DNA from: Mycteria americana
Taxonomy: Eukaryota > Chordata > Aves > Ciconiiformes > Ciconiidae
Assembly: GCF_035582795.1 (NCBI RefSeq)
Contig: NC_134370.1
Coordinates: forward strand, 37,373,501-37,437,500
DNA: 64,000 nt
Direction of reading: 5' to 3'
Below are positions 33,227-43,971 of the stretch, piece after piece. The position numbers and the translations under genes were made by a program. Within the stretch, counting starts at the first letter, position 1. Each line of letters starts with the position of its first letter. Under the pieces are notes generated by a model. That model worked only from the letters and a program-made list of their open reading frames with translations, had not been told where the DNA came from and did no database searches.

Positions 33227-36200
33227 CCTAAATTATTTTACTTTCCACTGCCTGCCTGAATACCCTATGTGGATTAAGTTACCTATTGACTGAGTAGAAA
33301 CTAAGAATTCAAGCAAGCACAAACTTTTCCTTTTTAACTGGGATACATCCTATTAGGCAATTCTAACTACAAGAGTGATCACTTTAATCAGAGTTCTTTA
33401 CGTAGTTTAGAAGAAAGGAATACTAGTACTTACTATTAGCAAATATCTGGTTACCAGTGCTGGAATCATACTTGTTAGTATTACTGACAGTAGTAGTGGT
33501 TCTCACATTTTACAACATCAGACAACACACACAAAAACTCAGTACAAATTAAAATACAAAGTGCACAGAGAAAATACGTAAACCATATCTCTTCAACCTG
33601 TTCTCTGTGATTTCAGTGGAATGTCTCCAAACTTACGTCATTATAAACTGAACTGACAAGCTTGATTGTCATTGATGATTATGTGGTACAATGTTTTTTA
33701 AAATGTACATTCAGCTCTTTGGAAGTGGCAGGACAAGAAGCTACTGCTGAAAGACTTTTCCCACAAATCTGTGTAAGAAGGATTAATCCTCAGTCATTCA
33801 AGAAGGGGCCCCAGAAGTCTCACTGAGAGGTAGGCTACAGAGAGTGGATCACCAAAATCTGTCAGCTGAACTATAACATTCTCTCCTTGATAGTATTTAT
33901 TAGCAAAAGGATCCAAACTTTACCCATCACATCTCCCTATACAATGCAGAAGTCAGTAATTTCAATTACTTTCAGTGCATCTGATACAAACAAAACCAGA
34001 ATCTGATCCTAAACAGTCATTAATTTTTGCTCATTAACTGCTACAGGACATTTCTCCTCTGCATATACTGAGCCCATAAAATGAGCATGTAAAGGAAGCT
34101 TATGTAAATGGATGTAAATGCCATTAATTAGTAGTACTGATGTGCTCATCACAAAGAAGACTTGCTAGAAAAAGACATGAAAATTATGTTTGTGTTGTTA
34201 ACTGATGAAAAAGCCAAGGGAAAAAGGCTTTGTGTAAGCAGCAGAGACAACACTGAGTTGCCACAAAACATGTGATGCTGTTTGAGTTCATGTCCTGTGA
34301 AGGATGGCACAATCTAATCATACTGTGTCAAGATGCACTAGAGACTATGCAACTGTGCTCCCTTCCTGAACAGCTTGGCTGTTCATTGTTTTTGTTTAAT
34401 TGAATAACCGATTTGACTTCACGCTAACATGGTATTTCATTCTCTTGTTCAGGGCAGGCTACTGCAACAACAAAAATCAATGTTAGAGCTTCCACTGAAG
34501 TCAGTGTTAGCTATTGTTTTCCAAAAGGCCATTAAATCACCACAATGTTGAGCATAACATTGTATCAGTGAGATACAGAAATGCTCAGTTTTGTAACCTC
34601 TCAATGTTTTCTGAGTCAGAATCTTGTAGGTTTATTTAGTTTCCTGTTTCCTTTTAGTCCTGGCTTTGTATACAATCAAACAGAGGCACAGTATATTTCA
34701 AAGAAGAGCAGAAATGACAACTGTTGTACTGCAATTCTAGAAACCAAAAGCATTATCTTTGCTTTAAAATTTTGGTCCAGATTGGTGCAAACCCAGTCCG
34801 CAGCAGCATCACATAGCAGTTTGCATTGATACTGTTGGACTTCTTGCCTTAAAACAGCCGGATTGAGTTCCTTTGCTGCCATATGGAAGGTGGAGCATAC
34901 CTTCTGAATGCCTCACATCTGCTAATGTGAGGAGAAGATGAGAGCACACACTTCAAAATATGAAAAGTCAAGTCTGCACTCTTTATCTTAATATGTAAAC
35001 AATCATCAATTCTAACTGTTTACAGTAATCATAGGTACTTCAAAGCAACAAATCTGGAATAAGAATTCCTTTAAGAACTGTGTTCTTAATGCTACCAGGT
35101 TTAAAAGCATTCGTTTCTGGAAAATGTCTTCATACAGAATGATTAGCAAGACCTAATGAAATATTTTAACTGTTAAATATTGGAGAAGTGGTTCATTGTT
35201 AGTTGCCTTAATATTTCCAATACAAAGATGTTCACTTTGAGCCTTAAAATTCTATTTTATAATTTTTTCTTGATTAAAGTTGATATTTTTTATTTTTTGA
35301 TCCAAAGCCATTCTCACTGGGAAGAAGAATCTTAATGTCAGTTTTAAAGTGTATTTTAAGTGCAAATGAAAGGAAAAACCAAACACCTGCCTGTTCAGTA
35401 ATGTATTTCCCTTCGTCTCACCTAAACTTAAATAAATGCTTCAGAGTTGCATACAAGAGTGTGTCCTTCATGTGTTCAAGTAATTGTGAAAGTGTGCAAC
35501 AAGACCAGAGGTTTCCTCAGAACTTTGCTGTGACAGCTGATTAATGGAATCAGACCTCACGTTATTTAGAAGAAAATCATAAAATACTGTCAAGTTATAT
35601 ACTAGCCATGCTTCTAGCATGCAGTTGTGAAAGACAGTTGTTGCTTTTTTAAACAATTCTTAATATCAATTTGCTTTGGTTTTAAATCATGCTTTCTTTT
35701 CCTGATAACCTCAGCCCCTTCATCAAAGTTTGAAAGAATAAGTTTTCTCAGGAGTACCAGAGCAGAAGCCAAGGAGTCTTTAGGGCAATTTGCATGTTTT
35801 AAAGGTGAATAGATTTGCCAAATTCTCAGTATCTTGGAGAATTAGTCTCCAAAGCCTATGCTTGAAGCATATACTTCTACCTACAGGCTGTCATAGGTGA
35901 ACTGCACCATGTCTCAAAAATTCATTCATAATCTGTCTACTACATTGGTCACCTATCCCACACACCCCCTGAAATACCTGTTTACTGGGTCTAGACCACT
36001 GCTGCTAGAAGTTTCTCTGTGCAGTAGGGCACTGGAGACCTGCTACAGAGGACTTATTTTTTCAACCCTTAGCTGGGTATCCAGGACTTGAACAAGTGAA
36101 AATTGAATGAGGGCAAATCAAACACATGAACCACACTGAATTTCACTCTTTCCTATACAGGTCTTCAACTTGAATGATTTACCATATTCTTTGTATAAGA

Positions 36201-37699
36201 GTCCATTAGTAGACTTTGGAATGAATTTTAAATAAGCAGCAGATGCAAAACCGGCACTTGAAGTAAGCTAGATCTTATAGCTCAGATACAGAAGAGAACA
36301 GGCAAAAAAAAAGGATGCACCCCATTACATTTGCTGGTACTGATTTTGCTTTCACATGGAATCATAACCATGTTTCCATTTCTACCTGGCTTGATTTCCA
36401 TGTACTTCTGTGCCTGCTAGGGCAGAGACAATGTTCTTAAGACCATTTTAGCTCAGCACCAGTTCCATGAGCTAAAGCAGCTCCTACACATTTTATGATT
36501 TCCTCTGAGTAACACAAGCTGCTTTTATTAATGCCTTTATACTTCAAATCCACTATAGCTATAAAGAACCATTTATTGCACAATATAAAGAATCTTGGAC
36601 CATATGTGCTGAGAATTTAAGTGGAATTCTGCATTTCTATCTGTGGGAAACTCTGTTTAGAAACTGACCATCCTTTAGGATCATACAATCCGCTTGTAGC
36701 AGGCAACATGGTTTTGTAAAGAAATGGAAAAGTACTGAAGACATTCTGAAATTGTAAAAAAAAAAACCAACCCAAAACTATGCACCCCAGGCATTTTGAA
36801 TGGAAGCCATTCAAAAATGAACTTTTTTTTCCTTGGAGTTAGATATGCAGACATTTTAAGCAAATTCTGTGTAAGATATATTTTGCATGCTAATTTCCAT
36901 ACAAATGAAAACTGAATTACAAATTAGAAAAAAAATCAGTAGACAATATTAAAATGTACTCTTTGGTAGAAAATATATTTAAATATTATACATGGGGTTG
37001 CTTTGGGTTTTTTAAAGCCATGTTTTCTTGAAATGTAATTAAAATTAAAAACATAAAGCATTTTTTTAAAAGTGCCCAAGTACCAGGTGAAATCAATGTT
37101 TGCTACAAGTTATCTGTGTAGAGGCAACACTGGACTGCTTCTTCAATGAATAAACATGTCTTTATTCTCAGTGCATTTGTTTTTTCCCTGGATATTTTAT
37201 AGAGATAGAACAGCTGAACATATGTAGGGCAAAAAGAAGCTGGTCTGTAAATTCTTACTGAATTTTTAAAATCTAGATAAATTTCGCTCCTAAATTACAG
37301 AAAACTGCATCCATATTGCTTAGCCCAAATAGCTGGAAACTAGCTAGAAGTGTAAGGATACCCATCCTAAGGCAAAAGATTATTTTGGAAAATCAAAAAT
37401 TTGACTGGAAATAGTATTTTTTTAAATTTGTGCCTAGTGAATCACATCACAGTAGGGACTTCCAGAAAGATTTCACCAGGGAAGTTCTACTTAACATGGT
37501 ATAGGAAACTTAGCTAAATATTTTTAAAAAATCTAATGATACTCATGCTTCCCCACATGAAGAAGTTGGAACGTCACTGACTTTACAAGACTATAACTAA
37601 GGTTAGTAACACTTTTATTTTTCAGAATTTGTACTGCAGCACCATTTAGGAATTCCAGTCAAGAACTGAGCTTTGCCCTGTACGTGTGTATAGTACAAG

Positions 37700-37772
37700 A
37701 TGGACTGTAATACCATATAATGGTACCAATGTAATACCAAATACCATATAATACCTAAATACCATATAAATG
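37700..37772. repeat. short degenerate array of TACCATATA units
   Basis: Several copies of ATACCATATAA occur within about 70 bp (near 37,711, 37,741 and 37,759), separated by related ATACCAAATACC sequence. This is a small local duplication cluster. Confidence 0.6.
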
Positions 37773-40700
37773 GTGAGATGGAAAATAGAAGCCTAAAAAA
37801 TTGGAACGAATTAAAGTTGTAAGACATGCTAATACATATCCACTGACAACCTCAATACTTAGACAGGAAGAAACCACTGATTTTTTGTTACTAACATACA
37901 TTTTAGGAATGTGCTACTCTAGTTCTGCTTTCAGCCACTGAAAAGTCACTGCAGTTAAAAATGTCACTCCAGTTCCGAGTTCAAAAATAACTCTGGTCAC
38001 CTTGTCAAAACAGGGTGACATGATTCAGAGAATCATAGAAGCAGAGTATCTATAGGTACTTCAAATAGAAAACCCTGCAGTCTGAACCTTTTAGAAGAAT
38101 AAAGGTTAATTTCCCACAAATAGTTCATTGGAATTTCACACTCAATTTCAATAGTGAAACATGTATGTATGCAGCATGCAACAAATATTTAATGAAGCAA
38201 GCATTTCTCATCCCCAATGTTTTCACATTGGGTTCTAGAATTACAATGTACTGATACTACAAATAGAAGTATTTCAGGTTTGCACTGTTGTTCAGTGTGA
38301 CAAAAATTTATGAGCAGACAAAACTCAGTCACTAAGAACACACCGAGCTCTGAGCACTTAAGCTTTTGCTTCATTGGGAGGCCCACTGGAAGCAATAATT
38401 ATTTAAGGGGAAGGGGCTTCAAATGCCCATACCAGTAAAGTCTAGTACAGAAGAAAGGTCATAGCCATTATCTGAAAAGCATCAAACAGCCAGTGGGGAA
38501 CAAATATTTGGGAGCAATAATCAAAGCCAAGTTAAATGGTCAAGTTTACATTTCACAAAGTGTCACTAAAGTATTTGTAAAGGAAAGCTATGAAAAGAAA
38601 CCAATGAATTCCTGAATAGTTGTTGAGTTTGAGAAGTCCAAACCAGCATGGATAAGAGGATAAGATCTGCTTTTCAGACTGCCTTCAGAAAGAATTTTTA
38701 ATGATTAAACTTCCCCCTCACCCCAATTCACTCCCCAAAAAGCTTTGAGAGATCATCAACAGACAGAAAGCTGCCTACACATGGCAAAGAACTCACCCTG
38801 CTGCCTTCTGTGCTATAGTAAATTGGAAATCCCAACTTCCAGCTCAACACTGCACCCTCCCAAGAAACAAAAATACTACAGCATTATATAAAATAACAAT
38901 TTTTCCACTACTAATATTACTAATTATTATCAACAGATAAAGAGATCAATAAAACATTCACCTCCCACTAGCACAACCATAATTAAGAGAATGGGTATTA
39001 TAATCTTATCATATTATTCAACAGCAGAGATTGATGCAATGACCTGATTTACAAAGTGTTCACAAGCTATGTACTGCACTAAAGTGCTTTTTAGGACTTC
39101 AGTTTCAATTCTCAATAATTTTTGGTAACATGACCACAGATATTTTATGTTTTGTGTTAGTTTGTTCCTCTTTATGTGAGCTTACTATCATTTAATCATT
39201 CACTGCATACTAATCCATTATTTTTATAATTATATCTATCATCATATTCAGTAGATGGTAAATTACAATGCTGCATGTAAGAAACAAAATTGGAAGAGAA
39301 ATGGATGTTAAGTACTTCTGTACTGTTAAATTACATATAAACTGCAATGTCATGTCCCACAAAATCAAATTATATGCCAGTAATGCAGAAACACATCAGT
39401 ACTGTTCTTGCACACTACTCTGGTATTTATACTTATGCATTGTATTACCCTTCCCACCTAAGGTTTAGAAGGCTATCTTTCACGAAGCCAAGTGTTCCAC
39501 ATTATATAGTTGCATTATTTATTTGCATCATATTCCTGTTTCAGGATGGAAAATGCACTAACATGCTAGCAGTGCAGGTGAGACAATGTCTGCCTAAAGT
39601 TTACAGCTAATAAATCAGTGTACGATGGCACGTCATTTAATTATTTAAGGATTGTATTGATTGTTATTACATACATAAACTTGCCACTTAATGATTAGTA
39701 ATATTCAAACAGTATTAACTTGGCTATATGATGGACAACAACTAATTCTATTTTCTCTATATAAACTTCTGCAAAGAAATCAGCGAGTAACATGACTTCA
39801 TATTCCCAGAAGGTTGAATCCGCTTTCCATTTGCCGATAAATATCTAATGTAATTCATAAGAAGCAAAAGACCACATTTTAATAATTAACACTATTCATT
39901 AGCTTTAGAGAGGCTAAAATATACATTAAAAAACATTCCTGAATGCCAGTGTTTAAAGGAGAGAGTTGCTCAGAATATTCAGTGCCTCTTCTATATGTGT
40001 TTAACCTAGCCTGAAAGTCTGTCCCAGCAGCTTTCACTCCAGGAATAGTCCAACTCCTGCCTCAGGAAATGTACTAGTCTGCATGACGGCGACCAAGGGC
40101 AAAACGTCAATAAGGGTTCTGAGAGAAGACAGACAGTAAGGTCAGGTCTTTGTATGTAACTGTTCCTGCAGCAGAGCCCCTCTCCCCCAAAACAGGGCTT
40201 AGTTCCTATTGATGCTTTTGTTTTTCACTGAAAGCTGCTTAACTGTTGAAAATAACTCCTATCAAAGCTATTCATTTGTCATTTGAAAGAATTCTAAAAT
40301 ATAAGATAGGGCAGCAGTCAGCAGGGAACCCGCCAGCCTTCCCTGCTGGAAACCCACCAACAGCTGTTCTGGGACAGCAGCTCCTTTTCTCCTTCTCCCT
40401 CATGGCTAACGCTAGCAAGGGCTTGTTTCTGGAAACAAGCACCAGCAGAAGTACCCTTCAGCTTCACAGTCTGCTGCCATCACAACAGACATCGGCAGTT
40501 GAACTTTTGTGGACTCTACATCCTGCTACAAACACATCTGCTTCTCCAGCTGTCCTGCTCCTACTCATTTTTTGACCTTCCCAACCTCTTTTCCTCTTCT
40601 GCCTTTTCTACCCAGATCACTCTATTCTCCACAAGTGAAAAACGCAAACAAACAAAAGGCAATTCAGGGCATCACCAGGGCTGAAATGAACTCAACTGCT

Positions 40701-40946
40701 TTGGAAGAATGCTCTATAACTTTTTACCAAACTCTTATCTTTAAAGGCTGCTTTTCAGAGGGTACATAAAGCACACTTCCTACTCTAACTAGGAAGCAAG
40801 CATCATTTGCTAGTTGATTCTTCTGCACATTACACTGCCAGGACTGTGATGGAAGTAGTGTAACATTTGGGGTGGGAAAGCCACTAGTAAGTAATTCCTA
40901 GAGTAGGAATTTCAGGTAGTTGGTGAGGACATATCATAGAAAACAC

Positions 40947-40952
40947 TTTATT
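40947..40952 (-). terminator. ATOH7: candidate poly(A) signal of ATOH7, distal
   Basis: AATAAA on the minus strand, about 795 bases past the stop. It is an alternative to the proximal signal. Confidence 0.35.
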
Positions 40953-41604
40953 TATGATTTACAAAATCTGTTATTGTTTCCAGATAACATAAAATGGAAA
41001 AAAAAAAATCAAACATTTAAAGTCTACAAAAATCTAGAAGTTTAGATTATTTTCACGTGAGCATTCTCATTTATGGTATATAGTCACATGTGCTTTTACA
41101 GCCATTGAAAATAAAAACATTCCTTCCATGACTTGAAACTAGCTCTTTTCTGAGCATACAAAAGACACTATATATTGGATTAAAGCAAACCTACACAACC
41201 TTGGAACCCATAAGTCAAACTTACAAAGTTTAAGAAAGTTAGTTCTCTGAGGACTAGAACTCCAATACATTTAAAACTTTTTCCATGGGAGCCATTTATG
41301 TGAAAACAAACCAAAGAATAACTTTAAAGCTGACATAAAAATAAAAACATGGAATGAAGTTAATTTCTGGTGTTACTCCATTCAGTTATACCACGGGTCA
41401 ATTTGGCCCGCGATCTGTAGAATCTGTCATGATTCTTCACAGTAAAAAAAAATACCAAAAACTTATTTAATAAAAGAATCAAATTAATTAGATGAACTAG
41501 GAAGAAATTGTCAGAAAGATTTCAAATTAAAACTATGCTTTCCACCAGCATTAAATAAATTCAACCTTCTTAAATGCATATTGATTTAAAGCTCTCAAAG
41601 CAAA

Positions 41605-41610
41605 TTTATT
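41605..41610 (-). terminator. ATOH7: candidate poly(A) signal of ATOH7, proximal
   Basis: AATAAA on the minus strand (TTTATT on the plus strand), about 135 bases past the ATOH7 stop. A second candidate lies at 40,947-40,952, which would give a 3' UTR of about 0.8 kb. The sequence does not decide between them. Confidence 0.4.
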
Positions 41611-41745
41611 TTGTCAAATTAGTATAAGCTGCAGACAAGAATGAGCTATTATAATGCCAATATTACCTTATTCAAGCAGATTAACTCTTGCTAATCATTA
41701 AATTACACATCTGGCCTGCCGCGTATTCTTAGTTTGTAAAAAGTT

Positions 41746-42201
41746 CTAATTAGCTATTTGAAAGTGTTCAGGGTGATAGCTGAATATTCGCTGTGCGTAA
41801 GGATCACTGTCCATTGCCATTTTTTGTCCCGTGTAATGGTGGTAGCTCTCCGGATGAAAGTGTTCACAGTGAACGCTAATCCATTCTCTTTCAGTACTGT
41901 ATCTTTCTGCTTCGGCAAGTATTCTAGTAAGAGCCATGATATAACTCAAAGCCATCTGAAGGGTCTCATACTTGGACAGCTTCTTATCTTGACCCCACTG
42001 TGGAACCACCTTTCTCAAACGATCAAAGGCTGTGTTCAGTCCTTGCATCCGTCTTCTCTCCCTGGCATTGGCAGCCAGTCTTCTTTTTGCAGCATTCTCC
42101 ATCCTTTCTGAACTGCACTTCACAACACAGCCTGGTCCACTTCTGCACTGGATGTCTGATTCTACGCCTGAATCCAAATGACTGGATTTACAGGTTTTCA
42201 T
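41746..42201 (-). CDS. ATOH7: atonal bHLH transcription factor 7 (Ath5), single exon
   Basis: A nuclear proneural bHLH activator needed for retinal ganglion cell fate. It dimerises with E-proteins and binds CANNTG E-boxes, including those of its own promoter. The 151-residue protein (human 152) has the bHLH at about 39-98: basic region [15 protein letters not shown] with the atonal-type NARERRR, helix 1 [14 protein letters not shown], loop QWGQDKKL, helix 2 [20 protein letters not shown]. The C-terminus [13 protein letters not shown] to HPEHFQIAN is typical of ATOH7 and separates it from ATOH1. The start is the ATG at 42,201, with A at -3 (CAAATATGA). The frame runs on upstream but without another ATG (a GTG at 42,228 is not a credible start). 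No intron, as in other vertebrates. Confidence 0.98.
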   Translation of the reverse strand: MKTCKSSHLDSGVESDIQCRSGPGCVVKCSSERMENAAKRRLAANARERRRMQGLNTAFDRLRKVVPQWGQDKKLSKYETLQMALSYIMALTRILAEAERYSTEREWISVHCEHFHPESYHHYTGQKMAMDSDPYAQRIFSYHPEHFQIAN

Positions 42202-42735
42202 ATTTGATGCAGCTTCAGTTTCACACACACAAAAATTACTTTTTAAAAATTAGGTGTCTAAAAAGTGGTAGGGAAAGCACTCATGTGAGTAGCCTGCGTA
42301 CCTCTTGAATCTGTTTCCAGATATCAATGATGGGATATTTTTCTTAGCATCTAAAAAAAAAATTAAATAAAATAAAATGAAAGGTCTTCTGGTTCTTCTG
42401 GAAATGTCTGGAAATCACTTCTTATTATTTAAAGAAAGAATAAAGAGTTTTTAATGTCTTACACTTTCATTCTTTTAATTTCTTTAAACTCAAAGAGAGA
42501 GAAAACAATGAAATCTCCATTCTCCAAATGTATGTTACTGAAGAAAACGGTCCATTTAATCCAAAAAGGATCTTAATGGATTAAAAACACATCAATTCCA
42601 AAAGACCATTTCAAATGAAGTAAGTTCTGATTCAGTTTAGGAGAGTATTTTGAAAGGATGAACTCTTGCGATCCAAAGACATAACTTCGTAACAGAAATC
42701 TCTCCTTTCTTGACTCCTGCCGGCAAGCAATGATT
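42202..42735 (-). other. ATOH7: ATOH7 5' UTR (inferred)
   Basis: If the TATA box at 42,759-42,764 is used, transcription would start near 42,730 and leave about 530 bases before the ATG. The stretch contains A-rich runs (42,352-42,376) and no obvious intron. Upstream open frames on this strand exist but look incidental. Confidence 0.5.
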
Positions 42736-42758
42736 GTGGCTTACAGACAAGATGAGGC

Positions 42759-42764
42759 TTTATA
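42759..42764 (-). promoter_or_regulatory. ATOH7: TATA box of ATOH7
   Basis: TATAAA on the minus strand in the context TTTCTATAAAGCC, about 560 bp upstream of the ATG and 19 bp downstream of a CACCTG E-box. This arrangement resembles the described proximal Ath5 promoter. Confidence 0.75.
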
Positions 42765-42782
42765 GAAACTGCAAAAGCTAAA

Positions 42783-42798
42783 CAGGTGGTAGCAGGTG
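42783..42798 (-). promoter_or_regulatory. ATOH7: paired CACCTG E-boxes in the ATOH7 promoter
   Basis: Two identical E-boxes (42,783-42,788 and 42,793-42,798), both reading CACCTG on the gene strand, with starts 10 bp apart (one helical turn). CACCTG-type E-boxes near the TATA box are known autoregulatory and Neurog2-responsive sites of chicken Atoh7. Assignment of these two copies to that role is by position and sequence. Confidence 0.75.
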
Positions 42799-42896
42799 GG
42801 CGGGCGGCACTCTGCTTCCATCCCAGTACCTTCCCACCCTGGGAACTACAGGGGTAAAAAAAAACCAAAACAGTAAAATCCGAACATTACAGCCTT

Positions 42897-42953
42897 CATC
42901 TGTTGAGAAGTCTTCCAAAGCCATTCTGTCCAGCCCTAACAACTTGCCATCTG
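42897..42953 (-). promoter_or_regulatory. ATOH7: two further upstream E-boxes
   Basis: CAGATG on the gene strand at 42,897-42,902 and again at 42,948-42,953. Together with the CACCTG pair they make four E-boxes in about 170 bp upstream of the TATA box. Confidence 0.5.
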
Positions 42954-43957
42954 GAGTAGTGTCTGGCTGGCCCCACAAGAGTCTGGGCAGTTAAGCAAAA
43001 GATCCTTTCAATGGATAATCTGTTGCAACTCAGGAAAAAAAATTCTCTGTGCATTGTAGTATTTGTACATTAAAACGTGAAAATTCTGGTTAGATAGTAT
43101 TAAGAGTAGAAGAAATAACTGTTCTAATGAAACAGAGGAAAATTAGCTTAATGGTATATGGCCAAGAATACAACTGTTTTGCACTATATGGTACCAAAAT
43201 AAGTAGACTCAAATTATTAGAAACCCTTCAGGACTCACAATTTTAATATTGTATAAAGTACACAACATTGCAGAGAGAGTAGTACTGTGAGAAAAATGGG
43301 GATTATGTATTCGCCTGTCAGCAAATCCAATGTCATTAAAATAATCTGAAACATATTTGAACAGTTAAAATGTAGCTATGGATTTATCTAATAAAGATTG
43401 TAAAAATATTTGATAGGTTGGGACACAGACATACACAAAAACATGTAAATATACAAATAGTCTGAAAACCACCCTTTTTAATACACCAATTAAAGTATAT
43501 ATGTGTGTTTTATGTGAATTTTTAAAAAAATGTGTCTTTTTAGTAATATCCCTAAATAGATAAAGAGAATAACGGAGGATGTGAAAAAAATAAATCTGCT
43601 TGCTGCCAGTAAGGGATCGTTTTTGCTACCAATTGTAATTATAGAGAAGCCACCATACACACATTCACACCCCATAATCAAAACATCTTTGTTTTACTGT
43701 ACTTGTATTACTGAAACCATTATGTACATAAACTTACAAGGAAATATCATATGATCATTTTATGATATACACAAACGGTAAAAAAAAACCCTGCCACACA
43801 ATGATTTATTATCTGTATTGATTTCAAACTTAATTAAATTGTTACCAGCATTCATAAATCAGTAACTTTTTTCATTAGAGACTGAATACTGTATATTTAT
43901 TTAGAACTATAGCTCAATTGTTTTCATTATGACTCCAAAACTTGGTGTAGTTGTAAA

Positions 43958-43971
43958 CAGCTGATTAATCC
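43958..43971. promoter_or_regulatory. E-box next to OTX/CRX-type site
   Basis: CAGCTG directly followed by ATTAATCC: an E-box two bases from a TAATCC homeodomain site, about 1.75 kb upstream of the ATOH7 ATG. Such pairing is frequent in retinal regulatory DNA; a chance match is possible. Confidence 0.35.

Larger units (their letters stand above)
31990..40940. other. intergenic region MYPN-ATOH7
   Basis: About 9 kb of AT-rich DNA between two genes converging on each other. It holds fragments of old repeats (annotated) and a short array of TACCATATA units near 37.7 kb. A GC-richer patch at 40.0-40.7 kb has a near-perfect palindrome at 40,421-40,440. No gene was recognised, and open frames here lack domains or conserved-looking sequence. 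Confidence 0.75.

Noticed and set aside
38022-38080. CR1-like tail (GATTCAGAGAATCATAGAAG)
   Set aside because: Only about 20 bases resemble the CR1 end and the following sequence does not continue as CR1; too short to call.
40246-40575. 109-codon open frame on the plus strand downstream of ATOH7
   Set aside because: Composition follows the local GC-richer patch; no domain, no good start context, and the echo AGNPPAFPAGNPP comes from a small DNA repeat.
42202-42228. N-terminal extension of ATOH7 by nine codons
   Set aside because: The extension would start at GTG; the ATG at 42,201 has a good context and gives the family's usual MK(T/S)CK start.
41758-42308. Plus-strand open frames across ATOH7
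   Set aside because: Antisense shadows of the bHLH coding sequence.
42632-42978. Minus-strand open frames covering the ATOH7 promoter and upstream region
   Set aside because: They overlap the TATA box and E-boxes, lack conserved-looking sequence and would lie upstream of the inferred transcription start.
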